Of a DNA stretch of 64,000 nt, positions 39,401-48,100 are shown in pieces. The translations under genes and the position numbers were made by a program. Positions within the stretch are counted from its first letter, which is position 1, and the number at the start of each line of letters is the position of its first letter. The notes under the pieces were generated by a model, which was given only the letters and a program-made list of their open reading frames with translations, was not told where the DNA came from and did no database searches. The DNA is from Caenimonas sp. SL110 (GTDB lineage Bacteria; Pseudomonadota; Gammaproteobacteria; Burkholderiales; Burkholderiaceae_C), in the NCBI RefSeq assembly GCF_001044395.1, contig NZ_JANU01000008.1:1-64000 (forward strand), in the 5' to 3' direction.

Positions 39401-41631
39401 GCAGCGGTCAGCCGTGTTGCGTATTGCAGGGTCTTGACCAGCAGCGATGCGCCGTCGTAGCTGTACTCGGTGACCGCGCCCTCGGCATTGACTTCTTTAG
39501 CCAGGCGACCGGAGGCGTCATACGATTTCCACGAGCTCTTGTCAGTGGCCGGCGCCGGCGTCGGGCGGATGGCCGAGACCGGCGGCTTGAGCGCATTGCC
39601 CAGGCCATCGACAAGCATTGCAAGCGCAACCGGCGTCGTGTACTTGATCGTCCGCGACAGGCGATCGTCCGGGTCGTAGACGTACTCGGTCAGGGTTGCG
39701 TCGCCATCGACTTCGCCCGCGAGACGCCCTTGCCCGTCGTACAGCACGAATGTGCGAACACCCGTGGCGTCCGTGCGCATCACCAGCCGGTTGGCCGCGT
39801 CGTACGCATAGCGTGTCGTGCCCATGTCCGCTTGCGAAGGCGCGCTGTTCTGCACGCCCAGCAGGTTGCCGGCGCGGTCGTAGCTGTTGGTGGTGACAAG
39901 GCCATTTGCCAGCGTGACCGTGGTCTTGAGCCCCGTGTCGTCGTAACTGGTCAGCGTGATCTGGTTGAGCGTGTCGACCCGCTTGTATTCGCGCCCCAGG
40001 CCGTCGTAGAAAAAGTTCGTCTCTACCGTGCCCGACCCCAGGGCTGCGGGCTGGATCACTTTTGCGAGCTGGCCGTTGGCGTAGTAGATGTAGCTGGTCG
40101 TTGTCTTTCCGGTCGCATTGCCCAGGTGCGCCGAAGTCGAGCCTACGCTCGTGTAGGTCGTGGACGCCTTGAGCTGGCCACGCGCGTCGTAGCTCATGTC
40201 CGTGCGGTTGACGCTGCCTGCGGGCTGCGCGGCTGTCCATGCAGCCAGTGCCGCCTCAGTCAAGGTGCCGGAATAAGTGCTGGTGTCGTAGGTCAGCACA
40301 GCGCTTCGCTGGCCGACTGCATCGTATTGATATTCGGTGACCCTGCCCTGGGCGGTCACTGCAAAGCGCAACTGGGTGGGACGGCTCGCGTTGTAGAGGT
40401 ACTTGCTGGTTGCCGGCTCGCCCGGTGTTGTGCCGGCGACGCGATACACCGTTTCCGTGTCGATGGTGTTGTTGGCGTTGTAGGTGCGCGCAGTCTTGTT
40501 GTTGGCCGAGTCAGTCGTCGACACCAGATTGCCACCGACATAGCCAAAGACAGTGACCTGCCCTGCGCCGTCGGTGGCTGTCTGCACATCGCCCGTCGAG
40601 TTGTAGGTGAAGCTGCGATCGACCGCGCCGCCGATGCTGACCTGGCCGAGTTGGCCCTGGGCGTCGTAAGTCAGGACGGTGGCGACGCCGGCAGGGTCGG
40701 TGATCGTCGTCTGCGTGGCTGCGTCGTACGAGATCGTTGTGGTGCGGTTGAGCGCGTCGGTGATGGCGGTCAACCGTCCCTGCGCGTCATAAGCGAACGT
40801 GACCGACGAGGTGTCGCTCTGCGTGATGCTGCGCAGGCGGGTGCTGGTGCCATCGTAGGTGTAGCTGGTGGTGTAGGTCTGCGCGTCGGCGGTGCTGTTG
40901 TCGGCAGGCGTGAGGTCAACGGTGACCTTGGTCAGGCGGCGATCCGGTGTGCTGGTGTCGTACTCGTACTGCACGCGCCGTGTGGTTGGACCGGCGGCAA
41001 CCGACGTCCGGATGTCGGTCAGGTCACCGGCTGCGCTCCATGTGTAGGTGAGTGTTTCACCATTGGCACCGGTCACCGTCTGCAGCCGATTGGCGGCATC
41101 GTAGCCATAGCTGACCGTGTTTGCGTCGGCATCGGATGCGCTGACCAGTCTGCCGGTTGCGTCGTATCGCTCGATGGCACCGGTGGCCCCGTCGGTCCAG
41201 ACATAGAGGCCCGCCGCCAGCTTCACCGAGTCAAACGCGCCCGCGCCGGCCGTCGTTGAATACCGCGCATTGGCGCTGTCCCATGTGTAGAGGGCCTGCG
41301 CCGCGTCCGCATCGGTGCGGGTGAGCGTGCCCGCGCCCCAGGTTGAAGGCGGGGCGATGCGCTCGCGCATGGCGCCCACGGCCCACGCATCCACCTTGCC
41401 CCCGACCATCTTTGCCTGGCTGTTGTAGGTGCGTACGGCGGTCAAGTCCAGGCCACGCGCCGCCAGATAGTCGTCCTGGTCCTGGACGATCAGGTTGCCG
41501 TTGGAGGCGTTGACATACACCTGCTCCCCGTTGCGGCCTGTGCGCGAATTGCCTTGCGAGCCATCCCGGCCGAGGGTTGCAAGCGAAGTGAGCGACAACC
41601 CGAGTGAGTTGCCTGTAACGACTGCTGCCAT
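30439..41631 (-). CDS. Giant RHS/YD-repeat protein with LysM and RNase A-like toxin tip
   Basis: A 3,730-residue polymorphic toxin. Most of it is YD repeats (YDALGR, YDAAGR, YTYDAAG types) that build the RHS cocoon. A LysM domain (TVRTGDTLRGLAQSAYGDARKW) lies near residues 3175-3230, then a hydrophobic Gly-rich stretch, and the last about 120 residues are an RNase A-like toxin of the CdiA-CT kind: GGHLLLKHVGQTEAQLFNRL, SSFYSRSIAESAASAAL, and ending LILRRDVNLQTGYRIHTGFP. No signal peptide, PAAR or VgrG is seen, so the export route is unclear. Start at MAAVVTGN has an AGGGA-type ribosome site. Confidence 0.92.
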   Translation of the reverse strand: MAAVVTGNSLGLSLTSLATLGRDGSQGNSRTGRNGEQVYVNASNGNLIVQDQDDYLAARGLDLTAVRTYNSQAKMVGGKVDAWAVGAMRERIAPPSTWGAGTLTRTDADAAQALYTWDSANARYSTTAGAGAFDSVKLAAGLYVWTDGATGAIERYDATGRLVSASDADANTVSYGYDAANRLQTVTGANGETLTYTWSAAGDLTDIRTSVAAGPTTRRVQYEYDTSTPDRRLTKVTVDLTPADNSTADAQTYTTSYTYDGTSTRLRSITQSDTSSVTFAYDAQGRLTAITDALNRTTTISYDAATQTTITDPAGVATVLTYDAQGQLGQVSIGGAVDRSFTYNSTGDVQTATDGAGQVTVFGYVGGNLVSTTDSANNKTARTYNANNTIDTETVYRVAGTTPGEPATSKYLYNASRPTQLRFAVTAQGRVTEYQYDAVGQRSAVLTYDTSTYSGTLTEAALAAWTAAQPAGSVNRTDMSYDARGQLKASTTYTSVGSTSAHLGNATGKTTTSYIYYANGQLAKVIQPAALGSGTVETNFFYDGLGREYKRVDTLNQITLTSYDDTGLKTTVTLANGLVTTNSYDRAGNLLGVQNSAPSQADMGTTRYAYDAANRLVMRTDATGVRTFVLYDGQGRLAGEVDGDATLTEYVYDPDDRLSRTIKYTTPVALAMLVDGLGNALKPPVSAIRPTPAPATDKSSWKSYDASGRLAKEVNAEGAVTEYSYDGASLLVKTLQYATRLTAAQMTALGNSPSPASILLPTDLANDRVTRNFYDADKLLIGTLDGAGFLQQFIYDAAGQLAQTRRYAVQTNAGARATGTFATLLSGVTSGVTSGSGDEVITHLRDGKGQITATIAARGALTEFTYDLMGRQTGTTRYAKTVTAAYTSASSIDSVRPASTPGQDQITSRGYDDLGRSITEVDALGVITNHTYDLYGNRTQTVTSVGLASAKTSLARRYDELGRVTRELTAEGFAKITVGMTQTQIDAVWQANGVSYAYDLAGRRISRTDALGNKTLYFYDKESRLTYTVDAQGGVSQADYDALDNRLADIRYQAAISTTGLAGGLVTTTLTTAVAAIKVAGKDIRLDYKYLRDGQVQSVKDAKGNTTYFFYDAFGEPIYSVNGAGDVEYSKYDAAGRLVQSRRYAKSVTGVSAATTTDQLMAKLTPDSSDLVVYRSYDMAGRLTATVNGVGDAQRFWWDAAGNMVEHRTYVTRLAGWTPGTLVTPVADSSDLRVRTLYDALGRATYTINGEGAVVTQQYDASGNVIKRTEYTHTVDGSSFDGQNALIPEPSANDTITTYAYDSDNRLAWVVNGVGGVTRRIYDRDGHVTQLVQYATAVTPGSSVTSMPASPGRDRITNFVYDALGRQTFAIDSLGTVTGLVYDKNSNLTQQIRYNTLASAKPVLNAPVASFTPVSHANDRITRMAYDAANRLVLTVDARGAVTENVYDGAGNVASTLQYANLITNTNLTALSTTATVAQIKAKLALSSTADRTVTQTFDGANRRRSSTDSTSHTVESLYDGLGRVVITKGKSPTTTDRITTYSYHGSGKLASVTDAAGGVESYTWDGAGNKIGFKNKLGANWTYTYDAAGRLREERLPEARIATFAGGVYTAAPTVLSNAYAYDGQGRLISFNEGAGRVDARLTTYDYDALGRRIRTSLPPVGVYSFELDAALATNGQGATAVRSESTRVLTTETWYDALGNATGSKDVGDRISYRTYDQLGRVQYEVDAMRYVTGYKYNSFGEATGQTRYATAVTVIGTPTQLPTSFAPVVSSTRDRTTLTSYDKLGRVDIVEEHARYTFDPLAAPTAPASQYYTGSSMTRRYYNAFGEVTQISGTRNKAGSTYDEFRYFDKAGRLSASVDKGGFLTTWTYDGVGNLASRKEFAKAVTGATQAAQPAPVADTVNDRVTTYTWDALNRKTGETRMNVAWTNQDTGVLGTVGNVSTTYTYDAIGNAVSTTTAEGTTYTWYDALSRVVAIAQPARAGETGGTTIVPLTTIDRDAYGNAVVQTQYAKGASSVAGSSPTAIVDAANDRISYAVYDSHDHATYTLDANGTYRNASFDVWGHIAKEWVSLGSGASTSTIFRAYAYDALGRMTRLIEPASSSKVSGGSIVTVTQGAAGVVATDTSWNAFGEVTSRGTNGVVEEINDYDQAGRLWRTNAGDGVYKIYLYDQLGRRTAQLTSAGTQDLSGATYTAALAVADTNLRREDYRRDALGRVLVETQAQRSADYSDVAVRSTDVASSYTAGAATWDSTTSRWTWGVSTVSLQWSSLTNLGNGDVKVVVNYTPGTITGTDANGAPIYAEGAPTSAMNMYSSQDAAAGVTLTVEPPEGDGKTGSIAHVDSVTVFKKDINGLWVEVAARNLRQPPAYTGKVIEVQRQAEAVITDVQLWDTQAAVPQWYSIVPGTPGAVMPWNEFGDRYQIDLRAFDPARYNYKVSATPVGGTAKVIATGSLATATSAEGGTIALRPVTNRTYDRWGNLLSTTDPAGTNDASGWDWTTRYTYDANNRALTQTRPGSLITQYGYDKMGRRVLVKDANQNVNRWRYDTQGNLIEEIHADGGVVTNKYDVFNQRTVTVDAEGNTDSFAYDKAGHQTRVTHTQAQGASYSVYGVTRSGDTLTLDARTDRATLSESTTWDAAGRKTSQTNAAGETIQYGYDLRGNVTSTTLADGNKTLNTYDTHNRVAAEQDSGNKLATWTYDAFGRYAAGTGVGHTDIGGASYTYSYDKAGQLKTQTNTRGQNLAYSYDAAGQLLKIVDSAQVRTQPTAGNPSTLVANTKTTTYTYNLGGQKISEELVQNGIVLQDNHMGYDNLGRLRWVGDSRAAVNMWYDAAGNRTRVTTHVINTYGLDEYSNDADRYFTYDAMNRQLAVDAIDAAGTIGIDQGHTLTYDKNGNRTSDSYYGVKVVNPSGTLAYDKTNNLVTGYSSAYTSNAGLVKENYRYDGNNHLISVERDGMQVDRRLYDAAGRVVLSGGAENLSAAYLAAARPGTGERTLNQYNNRGQLQEQQTLATNAQGGDINHHRVVFDAYDSAGNLKVYRYIDDTAATPQTTTYTNSFVELEGYRLSQVTASGASSNATASGYDANGQLIWISDRAQSAMDRKYINDAAGMTVATVQGDHIKRQLIINSEVLGSYGSAMVDVQATGKNITPTFNNDIADFALGYRTISATYPGATPGTYTVRTGDTLRGLAQSAYGDARKWAQIAKANGVRGDADLRVGQTITIPTVVTSGNGEHDFAPYEAGTMVGDTRPATRVRNGVTAVQGLWSPSNPTGPLAFEQSYSTTTMDGGGSFDMGDFAGVDAAIEANMGEWGGGQDTDSLPQGDYGSDLPNVAENTYNPTGQDTFSVTTGHTVIYYNGDNFAQGQPPPTELAVRDIIDDPTNSSYTNQGDRASDGFSSAAGTSLPDTMTPIDANAQTLAFVNAVNAYSQAGSDVTYPADVVAGGDRDENIARMLRLANDPGSVDSLRQADGTYRVEIVLEPGGENRDDDASINFARGFQSSGTDWSVLEGDKPFSYSLGGTVRSGLGLVYDGLTGAGDLRAAGQAYGEGDYFTSAMYGMRGVGTIGLTAVSLGEFAFAKAGVAGIMGSTGFKLGGEAAEGLAFSPIVPGGGLAAHEAAGGHLLLKHVGQTEAQLFNRLASEPGIDAASSFYSRSIAESAASAALQAQQAEIAAWLLSNRPQIRLSYSLSESVGIAALRGESAAVDLSSLRLILRRDVNLQTGYRIHTGFPTP

Positions 41632-41898
41632 GTGGTTCGGTCCCTGTTCCTGATAAGTTTTGGTGAGCGGCGAGGGCAATCAGTCCCTCTCTTCATACTT
41701 ATCGGCAGCAAATCGAACCTGTTTAGGCGCCATGCGCCATTTTTTGAAAAAAGCCTTGCAGTCCTTCGCCTACGCATGACGGCGCTTTGTCCTACGCCCA
41801 CTACGGGGGTTTTCCCCAGTTTGCGGCCCCCATAGGCCCTAGGATGGGCCTTACCGGCTTTCCTTTGGAGCCGACAGCTACCAGGTCCCAGATCCATC
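41632..41898. promoter_or_regulatory. Divergent promoter region of RHS gene and glucan synthase operon
   Basis: About 267 nt without a supported gene. It includes a 5-bp stem GGCGC-CAT-GCGCC at 41726-41738 followed by ATTTTTTG, then a T6-G-A6 palindrome, which may be a weak terminator or a bend. A GGGGGTTTTCCCC motif lies near 41812. No convincing -35/-10 pair was identified. Confidence 0.4.
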
Positions 41899-42126
41899 AT
41901 GAATTCGCCGAAACATGGCCGCGATTTGTCGGCGCTCGCCACCGACGCTGTTTCCTACACCACGTCTTCGCTGGCAAGGCACATGAACGAGTGCAAGCGT
42001 GCGCAGAGCCGCTGGTTCGGGATGCAGGCCAAGGCCGAGCTGGCCCACACACTGGTTTCTTCCCGTCTCGTGACCTGCGGCGCGTTGGTGGCTGTTGGCT
42101 GCCTTGCGCTGATCGCCATTGCCTGA
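41899..42126 (+). CDS. Small single-helix membrane protein
   Basis: A 75-residue protein: a polar N-terminal half (NSPKHGRDLSALATDAVSYT, then ARHMNECKRAQSRW) followed by one strong hydrophobic helix at the end (VTCGALVAVGCLALIAIA). Its last eight bases overlap the TTG start of the glucan synthase gene, so the two are probably translated together. There is no clear Shine-Dalgarno. It may be a small partner of the membrane-bound synthase. Confidence 0.5.
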   Translation: MNSPKHGRDLSALATDAVSYTTSSLARHMNECKRAQSRWFGMQAKAELAHTLVSSRLVTCGALVAVGCLALIAIA

Positions 42127-45100
42127 AGGTGCAGGCGCAACAGCGCGCCTGCGCAACCTCAGCCCCTACGCCCGCGAATTTCTCAGCGCACCCGCAGAGT
42201 TTTGCGAACCGGCCGTGCGGGCCGAGCTGTTCGGGCGTCACCGTTTTGAAGAGCATGGCCGCAGCCTTGCGCAAGCACAGCCTGTATTGAAAGACGGCGC
42301 CGGTGGAGGCGCTTCGTTCTTTCCGCGCGTGGACGCGAACATCGCCGCCCTTCGCAGGGCGTACGACTATGTGGCAAGCACGGCCAAGACCGGCCACTAC
42401 GTCACGCCTGCAGCTGAATGGCTGCTCGACAACTTTCACCTGGTCGAAGCACAGCTGCTGCAGATTCGCGAGGGCCTGCCGCGCCGCTATTACCAGAGCT
42501 TGCCCAAGCTCGCGGTCGAGCACCTGAAGGGCTTGCCGCGCGTCTATGGCATCTGCTGGGCTTATGTTGCGCACACCGACAGCGTCTTTAACGGCGAACT
42601 CTTCGGCGCCTACATCCAGGCCTACCAGGAGGTCAGCGAACTGCGCCTGTCGGAGCTGTGGGCGCTGCCCACCACGCTGCGTGTCGTCCTGCTGGAGAAC
42701 CTGCGCCGCTCGGCCGACAGCATCGCCCACAGCAAGGTCGCGCGCGAACTCGCGCATGCGGTGTGGGACCAGGCTTCAGAATGGAACGAGCCGGAGCTTG
42801 AAGGCCTGTTGACAGCGATGGAGCAGCGCCACATCCAGCGCGCGTTTCTCACCCAGCTCTGGCAGCGCCTGCCGCCGGACGCGCCGCCCGACCAGCCCCT
42901 GGTGCGATGGCTCAATCGTCATTGCCCCGATGGCGCCGCGCTGGTTGCCGAGAGCCATGCGTCACAGGTGAACGCCAACCTCACGGTGAGCAACATCATC
43001 ACGATGCTGCGCCTGATCGGGCAGGTCGACTGGGTGCGCACCATCGAGCCGCTCAGCCATTCGCTGCGCGAGTTGTCGCGCATTCCCAGCTACGCCGACG
43101 AGAGTGATGTCACGCGCACGCAGCTCACCCACGCGATGGAGCGGCTGGCCAAACGCAGCGGCCGCACCGAGCGTGAAGTCGCCGAGCGCGTCGTCACCGC
43201 CGTGAATGCGGCTCGCGATGTAGGCGTCAGCGACCCTGCTGTGCAGACGGCCGGCTGGCACCTGTTCGGCCCGGGGCGCGCCGAGCTCGAACAACAACTG
43301 GGTGTGACCGGATCGCTGCGAGCCGCCTGGCGTGGCCCGGGCAGGCTCACCTGGTATCTCTTTGCCATCGGCGCGGCGACGGCGCTGGTTCACTGGCTCG
43401 CAGCACATCACGTCAGGCAGGAAGACGCACTGGTGTGGGTGGCCCTGGCGCTTTTGCTGTTCCCGGCCTCGGAGGCGGCGGGCTCGCTGGTTCACAGGCT
43501 GCTGGCCGAGTCGCTCAAGATCCATGTGCTGGCCCGGCTGGCGTTTCCGGACGGAATCCCGCAGGCGCATCGAACACTGGTGGTGATGCCGTCGATGCTC
43601 GGCTCTGCGGCATCGATACGCGCGCTCGCTGCACGCCTGGAACTGCACTACCTGGCCAACCGCGAAGACCATGCGCAGTTTGCGTTGCTCACCGATGGGT
43701 CCGACGCGCCGCAGGCAAGCGGCCCCGGTGACGCGCAGCAGCTCGCGCTTGCAGTCAGCGAAGTGGCCAGGCTCAATGCGCGCCATCCGGCGGCTGCGGG
43801 GCAAGCGCCCCGATTCCTGGTGCTGCATCGCCCGCGGACCTGGAGCGAAACGCAGCAAACCTGGATGGGCTGGGAGCGCAAGCGCGGCAAGCTCGAACAA
43901 CTGATACGCGGCCTTGCGACTGGCGACTTCAGTGGATTCGCTCCCCTGGACGCCGCCTTCGCGCTCAACCCGGGCATCCGCTATGTCGTGACACTCGACA
44001 GCGACACGGGCCTGCCGGTCGGAACGCTGCGCGAGCTCGTGTCCATCGCCGCCCATCCGCTGAACGCGCCTCGCCTGGATGCGATCAAGTCGCGCGTGAT
44101 CGAAGGCCACGCCATCTTGCAGCCGCGCATCGTCACGCCCCTGCCGGACCACGCCGAGCGCACGCCCTATCACCTGCTCTTTGCGGGCCGGTGCGGCATC
44201 GACCCGTACAGCTCGGGCACGTCCGACGTGTACCAGGATCTCTTTGGCACCGGCTCTTTCATCGGCAAGGGCCTGCTCGATGTTCACGCGCTTCATGCCG
44301 TGCTCGATGCGCGCGTGCCGCAAGGGTCGATCCTGAGCCACGACCTGTTTGAAGGCACGGTGGCGCGATGCGCCTACGTCAGCGATGTGGCGTTGATCGA
44401 AGATCACCCCAGCCATGTCGGCGTGGCCGCGTCGCGCATCCATCGCTGGATTCGCGGCGACTGGCAACTGCTGCCGCTCATGGCCCGCACCCGGCTCTAT
44501 GGCATCGATGCGCTGGGCTTCTGGAAGATGGCCGACAACCTGCGCCGTTCGCTGGTGGCGCCGACTGCTGTGGCGCTGGTGGCACTGGCGGTGTTTGGTC
44601 ATGCCTTGCCGCTTTCGACCGTGTTGGTCGTGACCCTGGCGGCGTTGCTGGCCGGCCCCTTGATGGGCGCATCGGCGGGCCTGATCCCGACCCGGCGCGG
44701 CATTGTCTGGCGGCACTTTTTTCGGGTGGGTCTGGTCGAACTTGCCAAGGCGCTGGGCGCTGCGGCATGGCAATTCAGCCAGCTCGCGGCGAGTGCGCGC
44801 CTGAACGCCGATGCGGTCTTGCGTGCACTGTGGCGAATGACCGTCTCACGTCGCCAACTGCTCGAATGGACCACTGCCGAACAGGCACAGGCAGCGGCGC
44901 GGCTGGAGTTCCACGCGTTCCTGAAGCAGGAGCGCTGGACCAGCCTTGCCTGCGTGGTTGCGGCATTGGCAGCGATGAACAGCGCCTACCCGGTTGCAGG
45001 ACCGCTGTTGTTCGGCCTGTGGGCGCTGGCACCCCTGGGCGCGTGGTGGGCGAGCCGTGCGCAACCGGCCAGAGCGCCGCTTGCAGAAGATGACCAACGC

Positions 45101-48100
45101 TTCCTGCTGGAGCTGGGACGCGACACCTGGACCTTCTTCGAGCGCTGCGTCACCGCAGAAGAAAATCACCTGCCACCCGACAACCTGCAGATGGTGCCGG
45201 AGCCGACGATCGCGTCTCGCACATCGCCGACCAACATCGGGCTGTATCTCACGTCTGCGTGTTGTGCGCGCGTGTTCGGCTGGATCAGCACCCGTGAGCT
45301 GGCCGAGCGGCTTGCACGCACGCTCACGACCATCGAAAGCCTGCCCAAACACGACGGTCACCTCTACAACTGGTACGACACCCGCAGCCTTGCGGTGCTG
45401 CAACCGGCGTATGTCTCCACGGTCGATAGCGGCAACCTCGCGGGCTTGCTCATCACCGTGGCGCAAGCCCTGCGCGCCGTCAGGGCCGACGATGGCGGCA
45501 GCGCCTACGACGGCGAGCTGGAGAGCCTTGCGCGCCGCTGCGATGCGCTGGCCGATGCGATGAACTTCCGCCCGCTCTACAACGCTCGCAGGCACCTGTT
45601 CCACATCGGCCTTCGCGTCGAGGAAAACGAACTCGACGCCGGTTACTACGACCTGCTGGCTTCCGAGTCGCGCCTGACAAGCCTGCTGGCGATTGCCAAG
45701 GGCGACGTGCCGCGCCAGCACTGGGGCGCGCTGGGCCGGCCGTTTCTCACCGTGGGGCTGCTGCCGGGCCTGCGGTCCTGGTCGGGCTCGATGTTCGAAT
45801 ACCTGATGCCGTCACTGGTGATGCCCGAGCCCGAACAGGGCCTGCTGAGCGTCTCGGCGCGCGCTGCCGTGCGCGAGCACCAGGCTTTCGGGGACGCCAA
45901 TGGATTGCCCTGGGGCATCTCCGAATCGGCTTACTTTGCGCAGGACCATTCGCTGGCCTACCAATACGGCCCGTTCGGCGCGCCGCGGCTTGCCTTGCGA
46001 CGCACGCCGCCCACCGACCGCGTGATCGCGCCGTATGCCACGCTGATGGCTGCGATGTTCGAGCCTGAAAGCGCCGTCGCCAATCTGCGCGAACTCGAAA
46101 AGCTCGGCGGCCGCGGTGAGTTGGGCATGTACGAGGCCATCGACTTCACCACGCAGCGCCAGGTCAAGGAAGGCGGCCACATGGTGGTGCAGACCTTCAT
46201 GGCCCATCACCACGGCATGTCTATCGTCGCGCTGTGCAACCTGCTGTGCGACCAGGCGCCGCGCCGGTGGTTTGCATCCTGCGCGCAGGTGCGCGCGCAC
46301 GAATCGCTGCTGCACGAGAACACGCCAAGGCAAGTGGCGCAGACACCCGATCCACGACCGCTGCCGCTGGCCCTTGCCGATGTGCGAACCGATGCGGTTC
46401 GCAGGCGTGAAGTCAGTGCGGTGACCGAACTTCACACACCCACGCAACTGCTGTCCAACGGCAAGTACAGCCTGATGCTGCGCGCCAATGGCGCGGGCGC
46501 GGCGAGGTGCAAGGGACAGGCCATCACGCGCTGGCGCGACGACCTGGCGCGCGATCCCCACGGCACGTTCTTCTATGTGCGTGAGCTGGACGGTGGGCAG
46601 CTGCCACCCTCATCACTCACACCGCTCACACCGCTCACATCGCTCACATCGCTCACGTCCACGCCCGCTCCCGGTGCGGGGTGGCGGTATCGCACGCGAT
46701 TGCTGTCGGACCACGTCGAATACGAAGCGCGCAGCGCCACGCTGGCCAGCAGCATGACCGTGCTGGTCAGTCCCGAAGACGACACCGAAGTGCGCACGCT
46801 GGTGCTGACCAATCTCGGGCGCGAAGAGCTGCACCTCGAAGTGTTGACCTATGGCGAGGCGGTGCTCGCACCGCAGCGCGCCGACGAAGCGCACCCCGCG
46901 TTCTCGGGCATGTTCGTTCAGGCCAGCTGGAACCCGCAGTCGCGTGCATTGAGCCTGTGGCGGCGTCCGCGACTGGAGGGTGACTCGGTGATGGCCATCG
47001 CGCACGTACTGGCCCTGGTCGATGCCGAAGTCGATTCGGTCGGCTGCATGGCGGACAGGCGTCTGTTTGTCGGCCGCAATCGCGATCTGTCGCAGCCCGA
47101 AGTGACCGGCACGCCGTGGACGGCCGAAGGCCCGGTCGATACCGGACTGGACCCCATCGCCAGCATCCGGTTGACACTGCGCATCGCGCCGGGCGCAGTC
47201 GCGCGCCTGTGCTTCCTCACGCTGGCCGGCCCCAGCCTGGAAGACCTCGAACCACGCATCGACCGGTACTTGCAGCCCACGCAGGTGCAGCGCGCCATGC
47301 GCACCGCGTCCACGCTGGCGCAAGTGCGATTGCGCGACCTGGATATCGCACCCGACGTGATGAGTGCCCTGCAGGACATGACCACCGCTCTGGCCTACGC
47401 CGCGCCGCGGCCGAGCCGTGAAACCGGTCTGGTCGACCAGCGCGTGCTGTGGCGCCTGGGCATCTCGGGCGACAAGCCCATCGTGCTGGTGCGCATTCAC
47501 CTGGCCAACGGCCTGCCGCTGGTGGACAGCCTGTTGCGCGCGCAATCGTGGTGGCAATTCGGCGGCCAGGGCGTGGACCTGGTGGTGCTCAACGGCGAGC
47601 CCAACGCGTACCTGATGCCACTGCAGCGCGACATCACTGCGCTGCGCGACCGGCTGGCCGACAAGACACAACACAGCGTCGGCCCGTACAACCCGGGTGC
47701 TGTTTTCCTGTTGCGCGACCAGGACATTTCCGGCGCAGAAAAAGCCACGCTCACCGCATTGGCGCGATTTGTTTTCAGCGCCGACGGCAGGCCGCTTGAA
47801 GTACAAGTCGCCACGTGGCTTGACGCGTGGGCGACGCAGGTGGCGGCAGCCCCGGCGCCGGTGCCGGCACCGGGGCGGCCAGCGCGCAAGTTGCCTGCAA
47901 CGATTGACCGCGATGCCCAACCGGTGAGCGGAACCTTCGATGCGGCCAGCGGAGAATTCGTATTCGATCTGGCAGCCGGCCAGCGAACACCGCGCCCCTG
48001 GGTGAATGTCATCTCCAATCCATCGTTCGGTTTCCAGGTCTCCGAGGTCGGCAGCGGTTTCACCTGGTCGGGCAACAGCCGGTTGCACCAGGTCACACCG

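Noticed and set aside
39103-41259. 718-residue plus-strand frame antisense to the RHS gene
   Set aside because: Same artefact; no protein-like motifs, and the minus-strand YD repeats are unmistakable.
42962-44773. 603-residue minus-strand frame inside the glucan synthase
   Set aside because: Antisense to the glycosyltransferase-84 domain containing DSD and HRW motifs; Arg/His/Gln-rich and non-protein-like.
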